A DNA stretch of 64,000 nucleotides from Guyanagaster necrorhizus (Eukaryota; Basidiomycota; Agaricomycetes; Agaricales; Physalacriaceae): the NCBI RefSeq assembly GCF_019112545.1, contig NW_025064894.1:1080717-1144716 (forward strand). The letters run 5' to 3'. A program made the translations under genes and the position numbers. Position 1 is the stretch's first letter, and the number at the start of each line of letters is the position of its first letter. The notes beneath the pieces were generated by a model. It was not told the DNA's origin. It did no database searches and saw only the letters and a program-made list of their open reading frames with translations. Shown here in pieces: positions 1 to 12,145 of the stretch.

Positions 1-422
1 GATTGGTTTCTGCTTAGAGCACAAAGCTTAGAGTCATGTATTATGTGTGTTAAGGATTTTGAGGTGATCTGAGCTGTGCTTAGGATATTTTGAGGGTTTT
101 GTGGGAATGTTTTGACATATTGTATTGAGCTGCAGTACCTTTTGCCTTGAGGCCTGGTAACACCTGTTGCCACCTCTTGTTTTGATAAAATGAAAAGCTT
201 TGAGACTTAGAGAGATCTAGGACTGTTGTACATGCACTATTACTGTTTGCATGCTGTGAATTCATTGAAGAAGACAATTATATTTGTTGATTACTACTTT
301 TATCACATTATAATCCCTCCATGAACTAAGAGTTTTGTGTGTGTGTTAGTGTGAGTGTGGTCAGTGGACAGTGCTCTGCTGTATCTGTTTTTATCTTATG
401 CACACTCAGATCCTCTTCAACA
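1..422. repeat. Right-hand end of a TG...CA repeat (second copy at 15,841-17,496)
   Basis: This stretch is similar over its whole length to about 17,080-17,496, sharing for example the words TTTTGACATATTGTATTGA and ATTCATTGAAGAAGACAATT. The similarity stops at a CA (422) in both copies; beyond it the flanks are unrelated (integrase here, gag there), so this is the true end of a mobile repeat. The left part lies outside the window. No coding capacity is seen. It may be a long LTR of an unidentified family or a non-autonomous element. Confidence 0.7.
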
Positions 423-3000
423 TTAACTCTGTTGAGCATAGAATTGGTATGATCACCTTTGAGAACCTGTTGATGATGATGATGATTGTATCATAACCAT
501 TGCAGTCTGGGAGTCCAGTGATCATGTCTACCAAGATGTGACTCCAGGGTTCCCAAGGTATTTCATTTGGGTGTAATGAGGCTGCTCATGCCTGGGTTGA
601 GGACTTTCCCTATTGGCAAGTTTCACACTCTTTTATGTATCATTCAATATCTTGGCCTATTTTTGGCCACCAGTATTCCTGTAAGACCAACTCTTTTGTT
701 TTAGTGATTCCTGGGTGTCCCCAGGTGGTGTGGTCATAGCATGTAGCAATGATTTCATCTTGGAGCCTCTGATCCTGAGGGATGTAAATCTGCCCATTAT
801 AGCAGATCAATCCTTCTTTCTTCATCATTCCTCTCTCATGATTCAGGGATGAGGTCACATGCTGGTCTCATTTTAACTCTTTGTCATAGATTTTATAATT
901 TTGCTTAGTCATGGTTAAGGCTTTTGAGAGAAATGCTACTGGTTGCCATTTCCCTTCCTGTTCTTGTGACAGGATGGTCTCAATCATACCTTTGCTGAAG
1001 TCTGCTTTGACTCAGAACTTACCATCCTGGCTAGGAATAGTGAGTACTATATCTTCTGCTAGTCATTGTTTCAGGTTGTCAAAGGCTAATTGTTGCAATG
1101 GTCTCTACATCCATGGGGTATTGCCAGTTAGTTGGGTCATTAGTCTCACAACCTGGCTATAGTCTCATATGAATTACTGATAGAAGTTTGTAAATCCTAA
1201 AAAGGATTGTAGTTCCTTCTTTCTTGTCAGCTTTGGCTATTCAATCACTTCAGCAACCTTGACTAGATCTATGTGAATACTTCCTTCACTGATAATGATG
1301 CTGAGGTATTCTGTTTCTAGTACCTCAAATTTGCACTTTTTGGCCTTGAGGAACAGTTTGTGCTTTCTCATCAGAGTGAGAACCTGTCATACCAGCTCCC
1401 TGTGTTCTTTTCTTATCTTTGACATAATGAGAATGTTGTTGAGGTAGATTGTGACTTTTCTGGTGGCAATGAGATCCTTGAATATGTCATTCATTATCCA
1501 CTGGAAGGTGGTGGATGAGTTAGTGAGCTTGAAGAATATGACTGTCAGCTCAAACAGCCCTTGATTGGTTCTGAAGGTGGCCTTCCACTCATTGCCTTCC
1601 TTGATGTGGACATTGTTATATCCCCATTGGACATTCAGCTTGGTATAGTACTTGGCTCCCTGGAGTTTGTCTATCAGTTTTGAGATTAGCAGAAGGGGAT
1701 AATGGTTCTTGATTGTTATCTCATTCAGCTTTCAGTAATCTTAGACTGGTCAGAGCTTGCCATCCTTCTTCTTGATGAAGAAGAATGGGGATGCTATTAG
1801 TGATTTGGATGGTCAGATTCTTCTGCTGGATAGATTCTCATGCAGAAACTTGTCAAGTTCCTGCTGCTCATTGTTGCCAAGTGGATATGTTTTGCAGTCC
1901 AAATTGGCATTGATATTTGGGATTAACTCAATAGCATGATCTCATGGTTTTGGGTCTGGAAGTTTGTTGAAGCTCTCTTTTTCAAAGAGATTCTTGAAAT
2001 CCTGAGCCCACTCAGATACTATTTCTTCAAATGTCTTCTCCTCTTTTTCTGCTGCTGTCTTTGCCACCAGGTCATTAGCATGATGCATGGCTCTGACATG
2101 CAGGGCTTGATGAATGTTGATGGCTAGGATGGTTTCACCATCCTCCATCTCCTTATCCCATTTATTGTCTGAGTCCTTGTCCAGCAATTCAAATGGAATT
2201 TTCTGGTATTAGCATCATGCAAACATGACCTTTTCAGTTTTTCAATTGATCGATGGATTGTGATGGATCAACCAGTTGTGGCCAAGGAACACTTCTTTTG
2301 TTCTGAGGTCAGTGACTGCCAAGTCTATCCATTCAGAATAATCACTGATCATAAGTCACAGTTTGACAAATTCAGTGATCAAACCAACCTGATTTTTGGT
2401 TCTGTCAGTGTTATAGACAGGTATGGGGGCTACAGTGGCTCTTGTCAAAAGATTGTGCTTGCTGACAAAAGCATGGTTGATCAAGCTGCCTGTGCAGCTA
2501 CTGTCAACTAAGATGGCCACTGCATGTGTAGATCAATTGGTGAGAGTTTCGATCTGAGTGTTTACCACCAGATCTTTTCTGATAGTCTTAGTCCTTTGGG
2601 CATATCTCTGTGGTCCTTTGAGCTTGTTGAGCCATTCTAAGGCCTGACATCACTCCATCTTCCTCATTCCTTCAATCATCTCATTGATGACCTCCTCAGC
2701 TCAGGTCTTATGCACCCAATTTTTAAGTACTGCCTTTGCTGCTTCTTTCATCCTTGCTTCTTTGATAGTTCTCCAGGTCTATTCAGTGTTGAATAGTTTA
2801 AGCCATTTAGTGGGAGTCTCTCCCCCTGTTTGGCCTGTAGGCATTTGAGTTTTTTCTTTAAGTGATTCTTGGATGTGCAAAATGAGAATTGATTCAGGTA
2901 TATTCGAATGCTCACATAATTTAGGCATAGTGGTAGCTACAGAAGTACTATCAGTTCATCCAGCAGCTGTTGGTTACACACCATAAGGTTTTTTGGCTGA
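423..3000 (-). pseudogene. pol remnant of chromovirus C (protease, RT, RNase H, integrase)
   Basis: Minus-strand reading shows, from right to left, a retropepsin region around 2,300-2,520, reverse transcriptase around 1,000-2,000, RNase H around 900-1,150 and integrase at 423-860 with the zinc-binding HHCC region and the start of the DDE core (a LVDMITGLP-type motif near 510-545). The RT catalytic motif at about 1,425-1,455 reads YLNN instead of YxDD, so the enzyme is dead. Many TGA and TAG codons interrupt it. Integrase is truncated inside the core domain by the repeat at 1-422. Confidence 0.8.
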
Positions 3001-6000
3001 CCCAGTGGAATCACTCACTGGTCAGCCCTGTCTTTTACTTCTTCAATCTTGGTTTCAGCACCAAGTTCTTCTGCTTCTTTTTGCAACTCAGTGATCTGTG
3101 CCTGTATGTCTTCATAGGTTCATTTTCTATCTGGGTAATTCTTCAACATGTGGCCTTTTTGTCTACAGTTGAAGCATTTGCCTTCCTTCTTCAGCTGGTC
3201 AATGTCCATGGGCTTCTCTGCCTCCATATATGTAGTTTCCATGTCTGTCTTCTGCATGCTATAAGAGGCACTGGCTATTGATGATTCTGATTTGACAGTA
3301 TTAGATATATTGTTAGTTTTAGACTCTGAGGCTGATAGTTGATTTGGCTTCCTGTAGTCCTGCAGAATAGACCATTCTGCCTTCTGCCATTGTTGCTCCT
3401 TGTATATCTTGACAATCCTTTCTTTCCACTCATTATAGCCCTTCAGGATAAACTTTCCAATGGCAGATATTATGGTGATGTATAAGGGCAGGGATCCTCT
3501 CTTGAGGGCCTTGACCATTCTTCCATCATTGGTGACATTATCCCAGATACCAGCAAGCTTGGTGAGCCATTCTAATTCATCAAAATAGTTAGTGGCCACC
3601 TTATTCTCCATCTTCTATTTCTTGATCTTCTGTTTGTGCACTTTCTGCACTGCTGGATCAATGAACTTATCATTTAGCATCTGTTTGAATACCAGCCATG
3701 AGGGATATCAGTAATGTTCTCTCATGGTGGATTGAAAGTTTGGGGAGATCAAGATCCACCATGTCTTCACTTTATCCTCTAAGTAGGAGGCAGTGAAGAT
3801 GACACAGTTCATGTCTGTTTCTAGGTATGCAGTGTAGATCTTGAAATATTGTTTGCAGTCTATCAGGAAATAGTCAATGTCATCAGAGGCCCCCTTGAAG
3901 AGACAGGGTTTCCAGAGTAGATCAGGCTTGCATTGGAGAACCACAGTGTTTTCTGGTAATGGTCTCATGAAATTGGGCCACTCATTGAAGGGTGGTCATC
4001 ATCAGTCAGTTGGCAGCCTGGAGAATGAGTGAAGGGATCCATCATCAGTGATGGGACTTCCCTGGAGTGTGACTTCCTTTCATACAATTACTCTATCTCA
4101 TATAGTGAATCCTAATTAGATTGCTTCTGGATTATCATAAACTGGTTCTTTGCCAGTCTTACTGTCTGTGGCTTTGTCTGGTGGTGGCTAAGCACCAAGA
4201 AGTCTACTCTCCTTGCTGGTCCAGGGGTTTCGAATGCCAACTGGTTGGATTGTTGGCTGTGGCCTAGAGCAGAAGAGCCAGGTTGCCAAGGACCAAACCA
4301 ATGAGGTGGAGTATGAATATTGGCTTTATACTGACAGTGCCATATACACAGCTCATTTCAGAGTGACAGATGGCATCTATGGCATTGGTTGAATGTCAAA
4401 CCTTGATTTGTAGTTTGGCAGCTTATAGAGCTGATCTTCTAGGTGTCTGGTGTTGTATGTCTAAATGGCATATTTAGTGGTGGAATATTGTAAAATATCC
4501 TGCCATTCATCTGGTTCTGCATTAATGTATAATTGTCTCATATATGACACCAACCACTTGGCATCATACTATAAAAAGATTACCCCTGCTCAGTACAGGT
4601 TGTGGTACTCTCTGACCCTAGCCTTCTGTATTTCTTCTTCTAATACTTCTTTGTCAATGTCCTCCTTGGTATATTTCATAAAATCTTTGAGCCTATAGAC
4701 CCTTCACTGCTCTCCATCTCATTGTTCTTGTTCTTGTTGTCCTCATTGTCCTCCTCTAGGAGAGAAGTGATGGGCTGGTCAAAGATGCTCCCTGTGGAAG
4801 GTTTGATCATTGCAGAAGAGCTGCTGAGGCTGGGTGCTAGGCCTGGCTTTAGCATGGAGGGATACAGGGGTTGTGGAGAGGTCTGCTTGGGGATCAGCTC
4901 CAATCTCAACATCATACCTATTGCCACCATGTGTTTGTGCTGTCTCCAGGTTCTGGCTATAGACTTAGAAGTTTCTATAGAACCTCTCATCAAGAAACTG
5001 TCAAGTGACTTGACTTTCAAGGAATCCTCAGAGAGCATGGTCAGAGATATGGGCATTGAGAGATACTTATAGCCCATAGTGTCTGAGAATAGACTTGTCA
5101 TCCTGCTGGATGGTATTGGGGCTGGGGGTGTGTCAGAAAGGGGGATACTCAAGGGTTTCAGGGCTATTAGTACATTGAGAGAGATAAGGGACACCATCTC
5201 TATTTCCCCTTGTATTGACCTCACTGGAGATGATGGAGCTGTAAGGCCCTGCTCAAGGGTCAGTGTTGGTGGTACTTGGCTCCCTAAAGACAGAGGCTGA
5301 GAGCTCCAATCAGAGCCCATATAAGCCAGAGGACCCACTTTCCAAGCAGATGGCCTTGGCTTGTCACTGCTGCTCACACCTCTGTCTGTCATATTCTGCT
5401 GTTTCATATTCTCACTGGGCCTTCACTCAGGCATGCTTTACAAGGTCTTCTCAAGCTTGCTCAGAGCTGGGCCAGGCTCACTTTTTGGCTTCTTGCTACT
5501 CTTGCTGTCATAGTGCAGCATCATAGTTAAATGGAATGTTGATATCCCAGTCAGGGAAGAGATGATAGATGATTTAGTCTCTTGCCTATTGTCTTTCTTC
5601 TGCCTGGTCTTGCTGTTCTTTGGTTGGCCTCAGCCCATGGCTACTTAGACTAGAGTGGCCTGTGAGGCTTTGGTTCAGGGTTGCATAGAGGGAACTGTGT
5701 CCCAAGTCTCCTGCAGGTGGTGAAACTTAGGATCCTGGAGCCACTCTAGTGGCATCAAGAGAATCCTAGGCATAGTCAGCAACCCCATGGGTTCTGCTAG
5801 CAGTGGAAGGGTTGGGAGATGGTGAGTCATCAAAGAATGTCAAGGAGAGATCCTCATCTTCATGATTAGAGATGGGGGGCAGGATCCATGGGTTCCAGAA
5901 CCCTGCAAGGCAAGGGTTTCAGTCTTGGCTGTTTGATTGTCAGAGAGAGTATCCATGTCTTTCTTCTTCTTGAATGTCCCTCTGATACAGGCTGCTAGAC

Positions 6001-6272
6001 CTGGCTTCAGGTATGTGATGCTCTGTAGGCTGGTGAGACATTTGTCTGGATTTGGGGATGTCATGTAGAGAGAGATCAGGGGTTATGTTTCTAAGGATGT
6101 GACAGATGTTCTGAAATTTGTGGTAGTGTCTAACTGCCCATGCTGTGATTGATTGGCATCCATGGCACAGCTGTATGATCACCAATAATCCTAACAATAT
6201 TCTAATGATGGATGTGAGGAGTTCAAAGAACTCATGATTGAAGTTGGAGTTTGTTGCATTGATAGGTGGCAT
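3001..6272 (-). pseudogene. gag remnant of chromovirus C with long N-terminal extension
   Basis: The Retrotrans_gag-like core lies at about 3,120-3,970, including a CFNC...GH...zinc knuckle near 3,130-3,175 whose last Cys has become Tyr (CFNCRQKGHMLKNYP). Upstream, 4,676-5,407 is an open 243-residue acidic, Ser/Pro-rich stretch. At 5,940-6,272 the N-terminal part contains a strongly hydrophobic run (LLTSIIRILLGLLVII). The same hydrophobic segment recurs in element B near 29,200-29,290. The extension makes Gag much longer than the ~300 residues usual for Ty3/gypsy elements. Confidence 0.7.
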
Positions 6273-6316
6273 TCAGTTTTCTCTATACTATAGTGTGTGA
6301 GAAAAGGGAAAAGGAA

Positions 6317-6329
6317 GCTTCAAGCTAAT
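6317..6329 (-). promoter_or_regulatory. Self-priming primer-binding site of element C
   Basis: On the minus strand the bases directly after the 5' LTR read ATTAGCTTGAAGC. This is the exact complement of GCTTCAAGCTAA, which lies inside the same LTR (about 6,485-6,500, minus), just after its promoter region. Complementarity to the element's own RNA 5' region rather than to a tRNA is the arrangement of Tf1/sushi-type self-primed retrotransposons. Self-priming itself is inferred. Confidence 0.65.
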
Positions 6330-6799
6330 TGTTAGACTCAAGATGCATGTGATCTTAAACACATGATAAACTGATGTCACTTTGCACTTTGAGTGAAAAT
6401 GCCAGAGTCCACTGATGTGAATATAGATCATGATGTGATAAAGCCTTAGTGATTGGCTCAAGAGTAGAATGGTGTGAATAAACTTTAGCTTGAAGCTGGA
6501 GATTACCAGTGAGAGCAAGCTTTCTTATATACTACAGATTCTGTCTACTATAAATACTACTACTTATTATATGTCTGTGCATTATTGTGCTTATTGTCCT
6601 TAAGTGTTGTGATATTCTACAATAGTATAATTGTGCATTGTTGGGCAATGCTGTTGCATTAAAAGACAATGACCAACTGGGCTCATTGTGATGACTAAGC
6701 TAGTCCCATGGTCTTAAGCACTTGATCTAGATGCTCTGACTAAGCATAAATAAGGGTTAATTCTGTGAAAAGAGAAGAAAATGAGGAAAAATTGTAATA
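6330..6799 (-). repeat. 5' LTR of chromovirus C
   Basis: 470 bp. On the minus strand it begins with a decayed TGTTA (now TATTA at 6,799) and ends TAACA at 6,330, matching the TGTTA...TAACA termini of the D LTRs. Shared landmarks are the CATTTTCTTCTCTTTT tract, GCTTAGTCAGAGC, CCATGGGACTAGCTTAG and AAGCTAAAGTTTATTC. The adjacent PBS fixes it as the 5' LTR. Confidence 0.8.
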
Positions 6800-6804
6800 T
6801 AGGT

Positions 6805-8240
6805 CCAAGCAGAAAAGCCTCTGAAGGAGATGATCCTGAGATCATCAAACTCAGCTTTATCATGTGAAACAGGTGCATCATGTGCAAAGAGGATAGGCTG
6901 ACTGGGAGTTCTGTTGCTGATGATAACTTGCTCCACTCATTTCTTGAACCACCCATCAAATGGAGATGATCACCATTCCATGACTACTCAAATCCAATGG
7001 AGGCATTACTCACCAATACAGCCATAATCCATGTAGACCTGATCTTTTATGAAAACTCTGACCCTTCAAAGGTGCATTGGATGACATTGATCAATTTCTG
7101 ATCAACTGTGGACAATATTTTGAGGTATACTCTGCATACCTCTCTTTCAACATTTATCAGGTATTCTTTGCTGCATCCTACTTTAAAGACAAAGCAAAGA
7201 CTTGGTAGACCCTCATCTCTCCTGACTTCTATTCAATAACCAGACAGCATCATTGACTGCTGTTCTGGCCTGTATTCAAACAGATGGTCTGTGACAAATT
7301 TATTGATCTGGCAGTCCAAGAGGTACATAAGAACAAGATAAAGAAACTTTGAATGGGAGATAAGACAGTGAACAAGTACTTTGACAAGTTGGAATGATTA
7401 GGAAAACTCACTGGAATCTGAGATGACACAGCTGATGACAGAAGAATGGTTGAGATACTCAAGAAAGGGGCACCTCCCTCCTACACAAAGATGATCTTGG
7501 ATATTGATATCAACATCCCAAAGGGATACAATATATAGAAGGAATGAATCACAGAGATGAACAAGGAATAATAGCAACAGAAGGCAGAGAATGCTAACAT
7601 GCAGGGCAATTGAAAACCTAACTACTTGACAAGTACAAAGCTCACCAATAATGTTTTCACCACCATGACTAGCACTTCCACCACTCCAACTTATGGCATG
7701 CAGAAGACAGGAACCAGCAGTACATACACTAGATCTGGAAAACTGATGGACATTGACTGCCTCAAGAAGAAGAGGAAGTGTTTCAACTGTGGACAGAAGA
7801 GAAACTTATCATGGGACTGTCCAAAAAAGAAATACACATGAGAAGACATGGGCACAAATTGCTGAGTTACAGAAGGAGGCCAACAGGTTGAAAGAGTTAG
7901 GCAAGGACACAAAAGTAAAGAAGGTAAAAAATAGGGCCAACCAATGAGCAATTCCACTGGATCAGCCAAAGAACTTCTTGGTGTGTCTCCTGTAGCTGCT
8001 GGACAGACTTATATACCCCCTGTAATTAACTCTATTTATGCACATTTGAATATACCCCCAGTCACCACTGCTATGAATGCATCTAAGAAATCACCAACTA
8101 CAAAAATCAATTGCCTACAGGCTGAACAGGAGGAGCAACCCCCCACTGGATGGCTCAAGCCATTCAATACCAAATGGACTTGGCATGCCATCAAAAATAC
8201 AAAAACAGAAGAAGAAGTGAAGGCAATACTCAAGAATTGA
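6805..8240 (+). pseudogene. gag remnant of chromovirus A
   Basis: Aligns by eye with gag of element D: the stretch at about 7,060-7,480 corresponds to D's DQFLMDCDQYFQVF...YFEDKAK region and the following YFDKLE region. The zinc knuckle at about 7,779-7,823 reads CFNCGQKRNLSWDC, with the zinc-binding His of CCHC replaced by Asn. Several nonsense codons break the frame. The start lies beyond the insertion point of element C, so the N-terminal extension is not present here. Confidence 0.75.
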
Positions 8241-11200
8241 GTTCACTGAACAAGAGCAGAAAAAGTGATAGACAAGATGACCAAGGGAATGAAGAATGCA
8301 GAAAGATGTCAGGCACTAGAACAGCTTGATGAACTCTGAGAACCAAAGAAGTACATCAGGCCACAGAAGACCCAGAGACAGGACCTGACCATGAAGGCCC
8401 AAATCAATACACTCACATCTCACACTACACATGCAGTAGTAGCTCTAATTGACAGTGGCTGCACTGGGAGCTCAATAAATCATGCTTTCATTGACAAGCA
8501 CAGATTGCCAATATGAGCCATGGCTGCTCTCATCCCCATTTATAATGCAGATGGAACAAAGAACCAGGCCAACTGAATAACTGAGTTCATCAAATTATGA
8601 TTAACCATTAGTGATCACTTGAAATGGATCAACTTGGCTATCACCAACCTGGAAACTAAGAAGGTGTTCCTCAGCTATGACTGGCTAATTTGACACAATC
8701 CACTAATTAACTGGAAAACTGTCAGAATCATCTTTGCATGATGTCAGTGTCACAAAATTCCATTGAAACTACCAGATGAGAACCCTGAGGATCACTGGAA
8801 TGAGGAGATGAAAGACAGTGAAACCATTCTCACCATTGATATAGAATGTGCTATACACATTTGCACTATGCACCATGCAAATGACTTAGCTGCAAAAGCC
8901 AATGTGGGGAAGAAAGAAAAAGACCTTTAAGGAAATAGTATCTGAATGAGCCCAAGACTATCAGGATCTATTCAGTAAGAAGAGTTTTGACAAGCTACCA
9001 GAACCAAAACCCTGGGATCATGTGATCAAATTGATCCCAAATGCAAATGCTAATCTTGATTGCAAAATGTACTCCCTCAGCCACTCAGAACAATAAGAAC
9101 TTGACAAGTTCCTGGAAGAAAACCTCTTCAGTGGATGAATCCAACCTTCAAAGTCTCCTATGGCTTTCTCTTCTTTCTTCATTGAAAAGAAGGATGGGAA
9201 GCTATGACCCATCCAGGACTATTAAAAACTAAATGAGATGACAATAAAAAACCATTATCCACTCTCACTGATATCAGAACTAATGAACAAGTTGCATGGA
9301 GCCTGCTATTATATGAAGTTGGATGTCAGGTGGAGATATAATAACATCAGAATCAAGGAGGGCAATAAGTGGAAGGCTGCTTTCTGCACCAATCAAGGAC
9401 TCTTTGAGCTGACTGTTATATTCTTTGGCCTCACCAACTTGCCAGCAACCTTCCAGTAGATGATGAATGATATTTTCAAGAACCTCATTGCCACTGGGAA
9501 GGTCATAATATACCTCAACAATATTCTTATTATGTTCAACAAATGAGAAGAACATCAAGGGCTGGTTTGACAGGTTCTGGCCTTGATGAAGAAGCACAAG
9601 TTATTCCTCAAAGCAGAAAAATACAAATTCAAAGTATTAGAAATGGAGTATTTGGAAGTAATCATCAGTGAAGAGAGTATCTACATGGACCTGGTCAAGG
9701 TAGCAGGAGTGACTGAGTGGCTGATACTGACAAAGAAAAAGGAACTACAGTCATTCCTGGGGTTTACAAACTTGTATCAGCAGTTCATATGGGACTATAG
9801 CAAGATTGCTCAATCTATAATGCAGCTGACTGGCAATGCTCCTTAGACATGAGGACTCTCTCAGCAAGTGGCATTCAATGACCTCAAGAGGTGTCTGACA
9901 GAATACATTGTACTAGCAATACCAACACAGAATGGAAGATTCAGAGTAGAAGTGGACTTGAGCAATGAAGCTATTGGTGCTGTTCTCTCATAGGAGCAGG
10001 AGGGGAAATGGCAACCTGTGGCATTCCTTTCAAAGACACTGACCATTATAGAGTGCAACTAAAAGATTTATGACAAGAAACTGTTAGCCATCATGCTTGT
10101 CCTTGCAGAATGGTGTCATTATTTGATTGGAGCTGTTCAAACCTTTGAGATCTGGACCAATCACCAAAACCTCCAATACTTCTGCCTTCCTCAAAAACTC
10201 AATTGATGACAGGCACATTGGGTCATAGAACTCTCTGAATATAACTATACACTATATTACAAAGCCAGAGTGGCAAACAAGAAGGCTGACCTCCTGAGTC
10301 AATATGCAGATCACAATCAGAGAGGAGAGGATAATGATGAAGTAATACTATTTAGGCTGAAACACTTCCATGCTATGCTACTGCCAACAGAGGAGGAGAT
10401 ACATGACTGAATCAAAAGCACAACACAGAACAACAGCCTGTGGAATCAACAGGTAGCCCCATCACTCAACCACAAATAAGAAATGATAAAGGAGAATGGA
10501 CTCATCCATTATGATAGAAGGATATATATTCCTCATGATCATCAACTTTGCAGAGAAATTATCACCACCTGTCATGACCATGTGATGGCAAGACATCTAG
10601 AGATCACAAAAACCAAAGAGTTGGTTCTGCATGAGTATTGGTGGCTGAAAATGGGACAGGATATAGAGAGGTATGTAAAGAGGTGCAAAACATGCCAACA
10701 GGCAAAGATATCTACTCAAGTATGTGCAGCACCACTTCACTCAAATGAGACTCCAATAACACTCTGGACTCATATATCAGTCAACATGATCACTGAACTA
10801 TCAGACTGCAATGGCTATAATGCTATCCTCATCATTATCAACTGGTTCTCAAAAGCCATCATTTCAGTCATATACTCAATGGAATTATCATCAGAAGGAT
10901 GGGCAAAAATCCTTCACAATAAAGTCTACATCAAATATGGAATGCCACAAGTCATCATCTCTGAGCAAGATCCTCAGTTCATATCAAAGTTCCTTGATGA
11001 CCTATACTGACTCCTAAACATCCACAGTAATGCCTCCACAGCATATCACCTCCAAACCAATGGTCAGACAGAGCAAGTGAACCAGGAGATCAAAAGTATC
11101 TCCACATGTTCATTAACTATTGACAGGATGACTGGGTTAAATGGCTGGCATAGACTGCATTCCAATATAACAACTGCATATATTTCACTATAGAGAAGAT

Positions 11201-11837
11201 GCTATTCTTTGTTAATTATGGCCAACACCCTAATGTCACCCACATAGAATGACTCCATACAACAACATCTGCCTCCTCAGATTTCATGACAACCATGACA
11301 AAGATCCACAATGAAACCCACATCACTCTTGAAAAGGCTGCCTCCTCTATAAAAACACAATATGATAAGCATTGCTGCTCTGCACATCAATACTCTATCA
11401 ACAACAAGGTCTGGCTTGACACATCCAATCTTTATCTCCCACATCCCAAACAGAAGTTAGCTGATAAATGAACCAGCCTTTTTTCTATTCTCACTAAAAT
11501 TAGCCAATCAGCTTACAAACTCTATCTCCCCACTGGATGGTGAATCTATAACATCTTCAATGAAACCCTCCTTACTCTTTATGTTGCATTCACCTTTCCC
11601 AATTAAGAACATCCACTCACTCCTGACCTCATACTCATTGATGATGAACACTACAAGGTTGATCAGATCTTTAACCACTAGCTGCAAAAAGTGCATGCCC
11701 ACAGTGGAAGGTCATGTACTACTGTGAATTACTTGATCAGTTGGAAGGGCTACAGCTCTGAATCTAACCAATGGGTCAATGAACAATACATGAATGCTGA
11801 TGATGCTATATGTGACTACAAACTCTCTCTTAATTAA
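8241..11837 (+). pseudogene. pol remnant of chromovirus A (PR-RT-RH-IN-chromodomain)
   Basis: Domains in order: retropepsin with LIDSGCTGSSIN at about 8,446-8,482; RT at 9,040-9,850, with the catalytic box reading YLNN (about 9,508-9,522) instead of YLDD; RNase H at about 9,940-10,330; integrase with the HHCC zinc region (10,560-10,700) and DDE core (10,760-11,100); chromodomain at about 11,640-11,830 with the VNYLISWKGY and SNQWVNE signature and a terminal TAA at 11,835. Numerous TGA/TAG/TAA codons make it non-functional. Confidence 0.85.
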
Positions 11838-11899
11838 TCCATTGGGATAATAGTCTTAAGAGAGAGGGAGAAGGAGAAAAGAGAGAGGGGAGGGGGTAA

Positions 11900-12145
11900 T
11901 GTTACAGTTTCTCCTTTTTCTTTCTCAGTTAACCCCTATTTTTGCTTAGTCAGAGCACTTAAGAACAGCACTTAGGATTGTGGGACAGGCTTAGTCATCA
12001 TAGTAGGCCAAGTCTGCTATTGTTCTCTGATAGTGATGAGTCCCTCAATGATGAACAATACTCTTTTGTAGGTAGTCACAATGCTCAAGGACAATGGGCA
12101 TTGTAATATAGAAGTACACAATTAGTAGATATATATTTATCTCAT
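11900..12145 (+). repeat. 3' LTR of chromovirus A, first part
   Basis: Starts TGTTACAGTTTCTCC directly after the purine tract GGGGAGGGGGTAA. It parallels the D and C LTRs through GCTTAGTCAGAGC and an AAGGACAAT word near 12,090. Similarity fades at about 12,145, where unrelated sequence begins. Confidence 0.75.

Larger units (their letters stand above)
423..6799 (-). mobile_element. Chromovirus C (Ty3/gypsy), partial, decayed
   Basis: Minus-strand Ty3/gypsy element with its 5' LTR at 6,330-6,799, followed leftwards by gag, protease, reverse transcriptase, RNase H and integrase remnants. The integrase ends abruptly at 423, where the TG...CA repeat is inserted, so the 3' end is outside the window. 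It is inserted in the 5' gag region of plus-strand element A, whose sequence begins just right of 6,800. Almost no CpG remains and stops occur throughout. Its order matches element D, which serves as the reference here. Confidence 0.85.

Noticed and set aside
300..425. Reading TTGGGGGGATTATAATG on the minus strand (17,380-17,400 and 300-330) as a copia polypurine tract and LTR start
   Set aside because: Both repeat copies continue past this point with shared sequence to a common CA end, so the G-run is internal to the repeat and not an element boundary.
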